From positions 1 to 16,167 of the forward strand of contig JBAZOD010000018.1 in assembly GCA_041648955.1 (NCBI GenBank): 16,167 bases of DNA, given 5' to 3'. Positions 1 through 6,192 of this stretch are shown here, piece by piece. Each line of letters opens with the position of its first letter. The first letter of the stretch is position 1. Source of the stretch: JBAZOD01 sp041648955. Lineage in GTDB: Bacteria; Patescibacteriota; Patescibacteriia; Patescibacteriales; JAQTRU01. Position numbers and translations under genes: made by a program. Under the pieces are notes generated by a model. That model had not been told where the DNA came from, made no database searches, and saw nothing but the letters and a program-made list of their open reading frames with translations.

Positions 1-1973
1 CCGATTTGAATAATGAAGCTTGGTATTCTATCCAGTTTCAAAATGCTAATAATTCCGTCCGTCTTTCTGATGACTTTATGAAAAAAGTTGAAAAAGATGG
101 TGATTGGCAAACGGAATTTGTGAATGGCGGGGGAGCGGCAGAAACTCACAAAGCCAAGGATGTTTTAACGGAAATCGCGAAAGCCGCCTGGGCTTGCGGC
201 GATCCAGGCGTTCAGTTTGACACCACCATCAACGATTGGCACACTTGCCCCGTCTCCGGCCGCATCAACGCTTCCAATCCTTGTTCCGAATATATGCATC
301 TTGATGATTCCGCTTGCAATCTCGCTTCTTTGAATATTATGAAATTTTTGGAAGACGACGGCAGTTTTAAAGTTAAAGAATTTAAGCATGCTGTCGATGT
401 CTTTATTTTGGCGCAGGAAATTATTGTCGGCCACTCGAGCTATCCGACGGAAAAAATAACCGAGAACGCTAAAAATTTCCGTCAGCTTGGTTTAGGTTAC
501 GCCAATATCGGCGCCGCCTTGATGTCTAAGGGTTTGGCTTATGATTCCGAAGAAGGCCGCGCTTTCGTCGCTTCCGTCACTTCTCTTTTAACCGGCGAAG
601 CTTATCGTTTTTCCGCTGAAATTTCCGCTCTTGTCGGTCCTTTTTCTGGTTATGAAAAAAATAAAGAAGCTATGCTTAATGTTATCGAAAAACACCGCGA
701 CGCTTCCCGTCGCGTTAATGTTTCTCTTTTAAACGATTCCAATCTTTCTTTGGAAGCTCTCAAAGTTTGGGATGAAGCTTTGGAATCAGGAAAAAAGAAC
801 GGCTTCCGCAACTCGCAAGTTTCTGTTCTTGCTCCGACCGGCACTATTTCCTTCATGATGGATTGCGACACGACCGGCATTGAGCCGGAATTCTCGCTCG
901 TCAAAATGAAACAATTGGTTGGCGGCGGCTGGATGAAGCTTGTCAATCAAGGCGTAAAAAACGCTCTTCTCAATCTTAATTATTCGGAAATCGAAGCCGC
1001 TGAAATCGTTTCTTTTATTGAAAAAAATAACACTATTGAAGGCGCGCCTTTTCTGAAAGAAGAACATCTTTCCATTTTTGATTGCGCTGTTAAACCCGCC
1101 GGCGGCTCCCGTTCCATCTCTTGGCGCGGCCATGTCAAAATGGTTGCCGCAGCCCAGCCTTTCATTTCCGGCGCCATTTCTAAAACTTTCAATATGGATA
1201 GCAGCGCCACTGTTGAAGAAATTTATGACGCTTATCTTATGGCTTGGAAACTTGGCATTAAAGCTTTTGCCGTTTATCGCGATGGTTCAAAATCCACTCA
1301 ACCGCTTAATACTTCCAAACCTAAAGAAAAGAAAGACGAACAGGAAGAAAACATTCCGGAATCAAAACCTTTCCGCCGCCGTCTGCCGAAAACCCGGCCT
1401 TCCGAAACTCACAAATTTTCCATCGCCGGCCATGAAGGTTATCTCACTTACAGTATGTATGAAGACGGCGCTCCGGCAGAGATATTTATTAGAATGGCAA
1501 AGCAGGGGAGCACTCTTTCCGGCCTTCTTGATGCTTTTGCCATCACGATTTCTATGTCGCTTCAATACGGCGTTCCTCTGAAAGACCTTACTCACAAATT
1601 TATTCACAGCCGTTTTGAACCGGCCGGCTTCACCGACAATCCTGAAATAAAAATAGCGACAAGCATTATTGACTACATCTTTCGCTATCTCGCTCTTCGT
1701 TTTCTTTCTCCGGAAGAACTTTTTGAATTCGGTCTTTCTCCTTCCGCTTCTTATCTTGCTTCCGTTTCAAAAGAATCCGCTCCTGTTCCAGCTGTTGCTG
1801 AAGTTAGAGAAGCGAAGAATGAAGAAATTAGAACCGTTTCTTATTCTTCTCCTCTAAAGAATGGGCAAGTCTTTTCCGGCACTGTTTGTAAAAAATGCGG
1901 CGGAATGATGGTTCGAACCGGCACTTGCCAAACCTGCCTTGAATGCGGCGAATCCTCCGGCGGCTGTTCGTAA
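1..1973 (+). CDS. nrdJ: Adenosylcobalamin-dependent (class II) ribonucleotide reductase, 3' part
   Basis: Reduces ribonucleotides to deoxyribonucleotides in the cytoplasm using a radical generated from adenosylcobalamin. The reading frame is open to the left edge, so about 657 C-terminal codons are visible and the true start is outside. Counting from the TTG at position 6, the NPCSE motif (N91, C93, E95) supplies the thiyl-radical Cys with its Asn and Glu, and C104 lies 11 residues later, the spacing of the redox Cys in NrdJ enzymes. PTGTIS follows near residue 276. The C-terminal region (about 460-570) is the NrdJ-type extension, and the protein ends in a zinc-ribbon-like CxxC...CxxC segment plus a final Cys, probably the reductant shuttle. 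The corrinoid adenosyltransferase 424 bp downstream supports class II. The partner redox Cys expected near the N-terminus is not in the window. Confidence 0.93.
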   Translation, partial: DLNNEAWYSIQFQNANNSVRLSDDFMKKVEKDGDWQTEFVNGGGAAETHKAKDVLTEIAKAAWACGDPGVQFDTTINDWHTCPVSGRINASNPCSEYMHLDDSACNLASLNIMKFLEDDGSFKVKEFKHAVDVFILAQEIIVGHSSYPTEKITENAKNFRQLGLGYANIGAALMSKGLAYDSEEGRAFVASVTSLLTGEAYRFSAEISALVGPFSGYEKNKEAMLNVIEKHRDASRRVNVSLLNDSNLSLEALKVWDEALESGKKNGFRNSQVSVLAPTGTISFMMDCDTTGIEPEFSLVKMKQLVGGGWMKLVNQGVKNALLNLNYSEIEAAEIVSFIEKNNTIEGAPFLKEEHLSIFDCAVKPAGGSRSISWRGHVKMVAAAQPFISGAISKTFNMDSSATVEEIYDAYLMAWKLGIKAFAVYRDGSKSTQPLNTSKPKEKKDEQEENIPESKPFRRRLPKTRPSETHKFSIAGHEGYLTYSMYEDGAPAEIFIRMAKQGSTLSGLLDAFAITISMSLQYGVPLKDLTHKFIHSRFEPAGFTDNPEIKIATSIIDYIFRYLALRFLSPEELFEFGLSPSASYLASVSKESAPVPAVAEVREAKNEEIRTVSYSSPLKNGQVFSGTVCKKCGGMMVRTGTCQTCLECGESSGGCS

Positions 1974-1990
1974 AAAAATTATTAAAAAAA

Positions 1991-2021
1991 TCCCCCGTAA
2001 ATGGTCACCACCTACGGGGGA
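1991..2021 (-). terminator. Rho-independent terminator of the small minus-strand gene
   Basis: Perfect 9-bp stem (1991-1999 with 2013-2021, TCCCCCGTA and its complement) around a 13-nt loop. Read on the minus strand it is followed by a T-run (complement of the A-runs at 1984-1990). It fits the gene ending at 2036. On the plus strand there is no T-run, so it is a poor terminator for nrdJ. Confidence 0.78.
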
Positions 2022-2035
2022 TAATGTTCTATAAA

Positions 2036-2233
2036 CTAGAGTTTTTTGTAAAAAATTGAGATGATTACTTTACTGCGTGTGTTCCCAGAATGATCTTCAT
2101 AAAACTCTCCTGAGCTTGAACAGCTTTGCGCAATATGAGTTATTTCTATTTTTTCATTTTTGCGAAGCCATTCATTAACTTCTTTCTCAACGCTCGCCGC
2201 AGTCTCTTGGGAAAAAATCTTTACACCTTTCAT
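2036..2233 (-). CDS. Small protein, possibly Cse60-like
   Basis: 65 aa, start ATG at 2233 preceded by a near-perfect Shine-Dalgarno (AAGGAGGTG, about 6 nt upstream), with a consensus promoter further up and a terminator just after the stop. The N-terminal pattern MKGVKIFS...VEKEVNEWLRKN, followed by an alternating hydrophobic strand (KVIISIFYKK) at the C-terminus, resembles the small Cse60/DUF2758-type family found in sporulating and non-sporulating bacteria, whose molecular function is not known. This match is from memory of the family pattern and is tentative. One Cys (C38) and no membrane segment. It is an independent transcription unit convergent with nrdJ. The complete set of expression signals makes it very likely a real gene. 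Confidence 0.78.
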   Translation of the reverse strand: MKGVKIFSQETAASVEKEVNEWLRKNEKIEITHIAQSCSSSGEFYEDHSGNTRSKVIISIFYKKL

Positions 2234-2274
2234 CGTTTTTCACCTCCTTGTAATGTTCAGATTTTATCTTTGAT

Positions 2275-2303
2275 AATATAACATTCATTTTTATACTTGT
2301 CAA
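2275..2303 (-). promoter_or_regulatory. Sigma-70 type promoter for the 65-aa gene
   Basis: On the minus strand TTGACA (2298-2303) is followed by exactly 17 nt and TATATT (2275-2280). Predicted start near 2268, giving a leader of about 35 nt that contains the Shine-Dalgarno. The 5409-5696 gene has the same hexamers and spacing. Confidence 0.87.
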
Positions 2304-2340
2304 TAAAAATCTCAAAGCCGCAAAACACAACATCTATCTG

Positions 2341-2366
2341 TCATTCCCGCGAAAGCGGGAATCCAG
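2341..2366. repeat. dRS3-like palindromic repeat (ATTCCC-N8-GGGAAT)
   Basis: An 8-bp perfect stem (2343-2350 with 2355-2362) closed by a GAAA tetraloop, flanked by TC and CCAG. The 20-bp core fits the ATTCCC-N8-GGGAAT pattern of the Neisseria dRS3 repeat, a widespread small repeat in bacterial genomes. It lies 32 bp before the adenosyltransferase start and has no T-run after it, so it is not a simple terminator. Confidence 0.7.
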
Positions 2367-2397
2367 TTCTTATTTTCTGATTAATCATTTCAAAACT

Positions 2398-2919
2398 ATG
2401 CTTCTTATTTTAACCGGCAACGGCAAAGGAAAAACCACTTCCGCTATCGGACAAGCGATTCGTGTTTTGGGTCAAGGTGGCAAAGTTTTTTTTGCGCAAT
2501 TTATAAAAAGCGAATCTTTCTCGGCCGGAGAGGATAAAATTCTTTCTTCTCTTGGCGAGAATTTTCATTTTGAAAAAGGCGGTCTTGGCTTTGTCGGTAT
2601 TTTAGGCGACAAACTTCCCGTTGAGGAGCATAAAAAAAAGGCGGAAGAAACTTTTTTGAAGGCTTCCAAAGCCGCTCTCTCTGGCATTTATAAACTTGTT
2701 GTCTTTGATGAAATTAATAATGCTCTTTCTTTGAATCTTCTTTCCGAATCCGCTGTTCTTGATTTTGTTAAAAAAGTTCCCAAAGAAACGGACGTTATGT
2801 TCACCGGCCGAAACGCTCCCGTTTCTTTTATTGAAATAGCCGATCTTGTGACCGACTGCGCTGAAATAAAACACCCCTTCAAAGAAGGAGTGCCGGGCGA
2901 AAAAGGCAGAGAATTCTAA
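2398..2919 (+). CDS. cobO: Cob(I)yrinic acid a,c-diamide / corrinoid adenosyltransferase (CobA/CobO/BtuR family)
   Basis: Transfers the adenosyl group of ATP to reduced corrinoid, giving adenosylcobalamin. 173 aa, close to the usual size for the family. A P-loop (TGNGKGKTTS, residues 6-15) sits at the extreme N-terminus as in CobA, a Walker-B-like VVFDEINNAL is in the middle (about residues 101-110), and the C-terminus ends with the family's KHPF...G..GREF type tail. No Shine-Dalgarno is visible; the start is the first ATG, placing the P-loop correctly. It follows nrdJ, the main B12 enzyme in view, so its likely job is to recharge salvaged corrinoid for ribonucleotide reduction. No cobalamin-synthesis genes or B12 riboswitch are seen in the window. 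Confidence 0.93.
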   Translation: MLLILTGNGKGKTTSAIGQAIRVLGQGGKVFFAQFIKSESFSAGEDKILSSLGENFHFEKGGLGFVGILGDKLPVEEHKKKAEETFLKASKAALSGIYKLVVFDEINNALSLNLLSESAVLDFVKKVPKETDVMFTGRNAPVSFIEIADLVTDCAEIKHPFKEGVPGEKGREF

Positions 2920-2941
2920 TTTCCTTTTTTTTCACTTGTTC

Positions 2942-2947
2942 TATAAT
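2942..2947 (+). promoter_or_regulatory. Putative -10 box giving a leaderless transcript
   Basis: Perfect TATAAT ending 6 nt before the ATG at 2954, which would put the transcription start at or next to the start codon. No convincing -35 is visible 16-18 nt upstream. Confidence 0.5.
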
Positions 2948-2953
2948 TAACTT

Positions 2954-3379
2954 ATGTCCGAAAATTTAATTTGGATCTCTTTCGCTCTTCTCTCGGCTCT
3001 TTTTGCTTCTCTTGTCGCTATCTTCGGCAAAATCGGCATTCAAGGAATTGATTCCACTTTAGCCACCACCATTCGCGCCGTCATCATGGCCGTTTTTCTT
3101 ATTTTCGTTTCCCTGTCTCTTGGAAAGTTTTCTCTTTTCAGCCAAATTTCCGGCCGGCCGCTTCTTTTTATTATTTTAGCCGGCGTCTCCGGCGCTCTTT
3201 CCTGGCTTTTTTATTTTTATGCATTAAAGCTTGGTCCGGTTAAAGGTATCGCTTCTTTAGACCGCTTAAGCGTCGCTTTCGCCATTATTCTCGCTGCCGC
3301 CTTTTTAGGCGAACACCTTGTTCTAAAAAACATCATCGGCCTTGCCCTTCTTATTATTGGTTCTCTTTTGCTTTTGTAA
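2954..3379 (+). CDS. Half-size EamA / drug-metabolite transporter family membrane protein
   Basis: 141 aa with five predicted membrane segments (roughly residues 5-24, 36-56, 70-90, 96-118, 122-141), matching one EamA domain rather than the usual ten-segment pair. Family features include the conserved end of the domain, GLALLIIGSLLLL, and the YFYALKLGPV...ASLDRLSVAF stretch (about residues 88-110). Single-domain EamA proteins are known and would work as dimers. Substrate cannot be told from the sequence. No Shine-Dalgarno; a TATAAT lies directly upstream. The gene converges with the PurF-like gene across a hairpin whose T-run faces the minus strand. Confidence 0.86.
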   Translation: MSENLIWISFALLSALFASLVAIFGKIGIQGIDSTLATTIRAVIMAVFLIFVSLSLGKFSLFSQISGRPLLFIILAGVSGALSWLFYFYALKLGPVKGIASLDRLSVAFAIILAAAFLGEHLVLKNIIGLALLIIGSLLLL

Positions 3380-3385
3380 TAAAAA

Positions 3386-3427
3386 ACTCCGGCATATCTC
3401 CTTATTAAAGAAATAATATGCCGGAGT
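3386..3427 (-). terminator. Terminator of the PurF-like gene
   Basis: Perfect 12-bp stem (3386-3397 with 3416-3427) around an 18-nt loop, followed on the minus strand by a T-run (complement of A3381-3386). It ends 6 nt after the stop of the minus-strand gene. On the plus strand it is followed by AAAATC, so it favours minus-strand termination, though the stem may also serve the EamA gene. Confidence 0.82.
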
Positions 3428-3433
3428 AAAATC

Positions 3434-4840
3434 TTATAACTTTGTGCAATCGCAACAAAACTGCCCGATCGGCATGCCAACCGCCCATTCTAAGTCTTCA
3501 ATTCTGTTAAAAACACAGGAATTTGCTCCAAGCATCTCGGCGATTTTTTCTTCCGTTCTTATCCTTTCCCCATCAAGAGAGGCTAAATCCTCTTTTTTTT
3601 TAGCTTTTCCAAAATGACAGACGGATACGATTTGCGGGTAAGTGATTCTAAGATGAATTTCCCTAAATCCGCACGAAAGAAATTTTGGAATTAGATCGCT
3701 TTTGCTTTGGAGCCCGGTAACAATCGAATCATCAACTACTACCACAGTTAACCCGCGATACCGAGCTGATTGTACTGGGATTTGCTTTTTGTGCGCTTCC
3801 TCTTGTCGTCTTTTCGGATCTGCGGGAGTAAAACTGCGCCGAGAATGCGAATATTTTATTACCGGCATTTCAAAATGCGGGATCGTTCCTATTTTCTTTT
3901 GATTTGCCATTGTTACGAAATAATTAAAATATCCGAGAGATCCCGGCAAGCCTGAGCCGCAAACCGGAGCTACTATATCTGGAATAAAGCCTCCTTTTGC
4001 GTCTCTTTCCGCTAAGCGAATTCCCAAGTTATAACGAACATCAGCTGCTAACTTACCGTGGATGATGGCTGGCGGTTCAGCGGTATAAACCAGTTTGAAA
4101 ACGCAAGGACCGGCATATCTCCTTCCTTTTAAGGGCAACATTCCGATTCTTTTCTCTTTTCCGTCTTTTAAAGTTATTACCTCTCCGGCTTCCATATCTC
4201 TCTTTATTTTAAAACCTTGATTACGAAATCCGGTTGATTCGGAAGTTGCTACTATTGCTCCTTCTTTTTCCCCGAGGATGACAGTTTGGCGTCCATCCGG
4301 ACTGCAAGCGATAAAAATTTGTTCTTGAGTTAATATCGCTAAAGCAAAAGACCCCTCCGTTTCTTCGTTTACTCTTTCTATTCCCTTTAAAAAATTTTCC
4401 TCAACCGTTTTTTCTTTTTCCCAGCCGCTTGAAGCGATTAACATCCCTATCAAACAAACCGCATGATCATTTTCTCGAAGCACTACCCCTTTCTCTTTCA
4501 ACTTTTCTCTCGTTTCTTTTTCATTGATTCTTCCCACAAAACATATTGCCATTTCTGGAAATGTGGAAGAATAATTTGTTCCGATGATGACTGGTTCTGG
4601 ATCAAGCGCGCTTAAATGTCCGATTCCTACGGGTCCGCGAAAATTGCCTGTTCCATACTCGAAATTATGCCTGAAAGATCCTTTGCAAACTTCGACTTTT
4701 AATCCTCCTTTTCCGTCTCTTGTCGCGAGACCGCCATATTCCGGGCCGCGATGTTGAAGAAAAAACGTGTTTCCGTATAAATCCCCTTCGAAATCGTCGG
4801 CATAACTTTCTCCCACGCTTAAGGCCATTAAAGCTCCCAT
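3434..4840 (-). CDS. purF: PurF-like amidophosphoribosyltransferase with degenerate glutaminase domain
   Basis: 468 aa. PurF normally makes phosphoribosylamine from PRPP and glutamine. The start chosen is ATG 4840, because AAAGGAG lies 7 nt upstream and the family N-terminus begins there; a longer frame to 4909 would include promoter sequence. The PRPP loop VVVVDDSIVTG (366-376) and the preceding Y..SRRSF (330-337) are present, and Cys246, Cys408, Cys462 and Cys465 match the four Fe-S ligands of Bacillus-type PurF. The N-terminal Ntn domain retains QHRG (29-32), but the residue after Met is Gly instead of the catalytic Cys, the GHxRYST motif reads GHLSAL (74-79), and the oxyanion NG is VG (102-103). 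It would therefore not hydrolyse glutamine in the usual way; it may use ammonia or be non-canonical. No other purine gene is near. Confidence 0.86.
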   Translation of the reverse strand: MGALMALSVGESYADDFEGDLYGNTFFLQHRGPEYGGLATRDGKGGLKVEVCKGSFRHNFEYGTGNFRGPVGIGHLSALDPEPVIIGTNYSSTFPEMAICFVGRINEKETREKLKEKGVVLRENDHAVCLIGMLIASSGWEKEKTVEENFLKGIERVNEETEGSFALAILTQEQIFIACSPDGRQTVILGEKEGAIVATSESTGFRNQGFKIKRDMEAGEVITLKDGKEKRIGMLPLKGRRYAGPCVFKLVYTAEPPAIIHGKLAADVRYNLGIRLAERDAKGGFIPDIVAPVCGSGLPGSLGYFNYFVTMANQKKIGTIPHFEMPVIKYSHSRRSFTPADPKRRQEEAHKKQIPVQSARYRGLTVVVVDDSIVTGLQSKSDLIPKFLSCGFREIHLRITYPQIVSVCHFGKAKKKEDLASLDGERIRTEEKIAEMLGANSCVFNRIEDLEWAVGMPIGQFCCDCTKL

Positions 4841-4884
4841 CTTTTTTCTCCTTTTTTTGTTTTCAAAATTCTTTTTCTCCCCCC

Positions 4885-4913
4885 ATTCTAAACTAACTTT
4901 TTTCTTCACGCAA
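4885..4913 (-). promoter_or_regulatory. Promoter of the PurF-like gene
   Basis: Minus strand TTGCGT (4908-4913), 17 nt, TAGAAT (4885-4890). A short inverted repeat, ACGCA-N5-TGCGT (4908-4922), covers the -35 box and could be an operator, but with 5-bp arms this is weak. Confidence 0.72.
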
Positions 4914-5034
4914 TAAATGCGTTTTGTTTGCTTTTTCTTTTTTTTTCTCTTAGAATTTCATTGGCTGTTTTTATTTTTTAGTCATCGCCAAATTTATATA
5001 AATTTTAAAATAAATTTATCTATAAATTTGAGCG

Positions 5035-5052
5035 CTCCGATTTTGATCGGAG
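5035..5052 (+). other. Hairpin just upstream of tRNA-Lys
   Basis: A 7-bp perfect stem (5035-5041 with 5046-5052) with loop TTTG, followed by TTATTATAT and 10 nt later the tRNA. The stem sequence (CTCCGA/TCGGAG) resembles the terminator stem at 13110-13141. It may be a weak terminator or a leader structure of the tRNA transcript. The rest of 4914-5034 is AT-rich with nothing else recognisable. Confidence 0.4.
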
Positions 5053-5062
5053 TTATTATATC

Positions 5063-5135
5063 CCCCCGTTAGCTCAGTTGGTAGAGCTGCTCCCTCTTAA
5101 GGAGAAGGTCGTAGGTTCGAATCCTACACGGGGGA
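5063..5135 (+). tRNA. tRNA-Lys(CTT)
   Basis: Full cloverleaf: 7-bp acceptor CCCCCGT/ACGGGGG, D-stem GCTC/GAGC, anticodon loop CTCTTAA (anticodon CTT), T-arm GTAGG-TTCGAAT-CCTAC, discriminator A5135. The 27-43 pair is a G-A mismatch. CCA is not encoded. An inverted copy of its T-arm begins 13 nt downstream. Confidence 0.95.
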
Positions 5136-5148
5136 CAAATCTTTTTTT

Positions 5149-5212
5149 CCGCGTAGGATTCGAACGAAAGGTGGGTCGGAGGGAAAGTTGCCAGGTTCCC
5201 TCCGTGTCGGAA
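5149..5212. repeat. tRNA-tail repeat, copy 1 (after tRNA-Lys)
   Basis: Positions 5149-5165 are an inverted copy (16 of 17) of the tRNA-Lys T-arm/acceptor stretch 5115-5131. From 5156 to 5212 it matches 8305-8361 at 56 of 57 positions (G5206 versus A8355). Inside is a hairpin: CGGAGGGA (5177-5184) and its complement TCCCTCCG (5197-5204). No reading frame explains the conservation. Confidence 0.88.
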
Positions 5213-5289
5213 TCCGCCAGCTGGCGGAATTAAAAACCGAAGGTTCGCCAGTTGGCAAAATTAAAACCGAAAGTCTGCTAATTAGCGGA
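5213..5289. repeat. Three tandem ~30-bp units, each centred on a 16-nt palindrome
   Basis: Palindromes lie at 5213-5228 (perfect, TCCGCCAGCTGGCGGA), 5244-5259 (one mismatch) and 5274-5289 (one G-T), with periods of 31 and 30. The linkers are alike (AATTAAAAACCGAA and variants). The third palindrome differs from the first at two stem pairs, each with a matching change on the other arm. Confidence 0.8.
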
Positions 5290-5352
5290 TTTAAAATTAT
5301 CCCAATAATATCGGAAATTGGTAGTAAAATTTTTGGGTAGGAAATAAAAAAA

Positions 5353-5370
5353 GCCAACTATTTTGTTGGC
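5353..5370 (-). terminator. Terminator of the 95-aa minus-strand gene
   Basis: 6-bp stem GCCAAC (5353-5358) with GTTGGC (5365-5370), 6-nt loop, and a T7 run on the minus strand immediately after. Located 39 nt beyond the stop of the 5409-5696 gene. Confidence 0.82.
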
Positions 5371-5408
5371 CTCTATTTTTAGCAGTAAATTGCAAAAACT
5401 TTTTTCAT

Positions 5409-5696
5409 TTATGATATAAAAGCTTTAAATCCCTCCTTTTCTTCTTGCGTTAGTGATCTAAATTGGAAAGAACAAGCAATGGCGCTTTCTATAAGCTGAT
5501 GTCCTGGAGAAAAATTTCCTGAACTATCTCTTATAAAAAAATAACACCCGCCTCTTTTTTTGCATTCTTCATTTTTACAATCAGAACCGTCTAATACATA
5601 ACAAATGTGCCCATTTTGATCTTTTTCTGCGAGAACCCCCTCTTTTTTTAGCCTGTCCCGAAGTTCTTCTTTTCTTAATTCTCTAAACTGAAGCAT
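5409..5696 (-). CDS. Small cysteine-containing protein of unknown function
   Basis: 95 aa, ATG at 5696 with GAGGAGG 5 nt upstream and a perfect TTGACA-17-TATATT promoter; a terminator follows the stop. I do not recognise the family. The N-terminal third is charged and helical (FRELRKEELRDRLKKEG). Four cysteines fall at C32, C40, C45 and C51, a spacing (CxxxxCxxxxxC) that could bind metal but is not a classical zinc ribbon, and a fifth is C75. No signal peptide or membrane segment, so probably cytoplasmic. The C-terminal part ends in an acidic helix (SLTQEEKEGFKAF). It is a single-gene unit with the same expression signals as the 65-aa gene at 2036-2233, which suggests both are expressed under the same sigma factor. 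Confidence 0.75.
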   Translation of the reverse strand: MLQFRELRKEELRDRLKKEGVLAEKDQNGHICYVLDGSDCKNEECKKRGGCYFFIRDSSGNFSPGHQLIESAIACSFQFRSLTQEEKEGFKAFIS

Positions 5697-5729
5697 TTTT
5701 TCCTCCTCGGTCTCAAATTTTCTTTCTCC

Positions 5730-5758
5730 AATATAGTAAGGATAGTAAGATTTGTCAA
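5730..5758 (-). promoter_or_regulatory. Sigma-70 type promoter for the 95-aa gene
   Basis: Minus strand TTGACA (5753-5758), 17 nt, TATATT (5730-5735): hexamers and spacing identical to the promoter at 2275-2303. Confidence 0.88.
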
Positions 5759-5796
5759 ACCAAATTGAACTTAGTGGAAAACTTTGCTTAATTACT

Positions 5797-5805
5797 TGCT
5801 ATAAT
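5797..5805 (+). promoter_or_regulatory. Extended -10 promoter of the envelope gene pair
   Basis: TGCTATAAT, i.e. TG plus one base plus a perfect -10. Predicted start near 5812, about 30 nt before the ATG at 5844. No good -35 at 16-18 nt. Confidence 0.7.
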
Positions 5806-5843
5806 AAAAATGAAGCAAGGTCGTCTTTTATTTTAAATTTAAA

Positions 5844-6170
5844 ATGGAAAATAATTCTAATTCCAACCTTAAAAATCCGCTCAATGCGGGTTCTAAAAAA
5901 GAAATCTATAAAATTTCTTTTATCTTGGCTGTTATTTTTGTTTTAATTGCCGCCGCTTTTTACTGGTACTCCGCTATCAAAAAATCCCCCGCGCCGGAAG
6001 AAAATCTTAACAAAACTACCGCTGCCGATATTCCCGCGCTTAATGCCGAAAATCTTGGCGTGGAAGGAAAAACTGTCGCTCCGGTAAACGCCACGGAAAG
6101 CATTCCTAATTTAAACCCCGCCGGCGCCGCTAATCCTTTTTCTGGAACTTACGAAAATCCCTTTGAATAA
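5844..6170 (+). CDS. Single-pass membrane protein of unknown function
   Basis: 108 aa. A polar Asn-rich N-terminus (1-18) is followed by one membrane segment at about residues 24-44 and a basic KK flank. The remaining 60 residues are low-complexity, rich in Pro, Asn, Ala and Thr, and probably lie outside the cytoplasmic membrane. There is no recognisable enzymatic domain. No Shine-Dalgarno is visible before the ATG. It is followed after 22 bp by the cysteine-repeat secreted protein and the two are likely co-transcribed from the extended -10 promoter at 5797, with a shared terminator at 8136, so a joint role at the cell surface is plausible. The low-complexity tail resembles that of the downstream protein in composition. 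Confidence 0.72.
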   Translation: MENNSNSNLKNPLNAGSKKEIYKISFILAVIFVLIAAAFYWYSAIKKSPAPEENLNKTTAADIPALNAENLGVEGKTVAPVNATESIPNLNPAGAANPFSGTYENPFE

Positions 6171-6192
6171 AATTATTATTAACCTTTTTAAA

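Noticed and set aside
4841..4909. A 23-codon N-terminal extension of the PurF-like gene
   Set aside because: It contains the -10 box and the Shine-Dalgarno, is Lys-rich and nonsensical for the family, and the ATG at 4840 has ideal spacing.
5213..5289. Possible CRISPR-like array
   Set aside because: The units are contiguous degenerate repeats with no unique spacers, and no cas genes are present.
5124..5357. A 77-codon minus-strand frame
   Set aside because: It runs through the tRNA-Lys end and the repeat block, with no ribosome site and low-information protein sequence.
6163..6192. TTG start overlapping the upstream stop codon for the cysteine-repeat gene
   Set aside because: The ATG at 6193 places a good signal peptide at the N-terminus; the extra ten residues do not help. 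The overlap remains possible.
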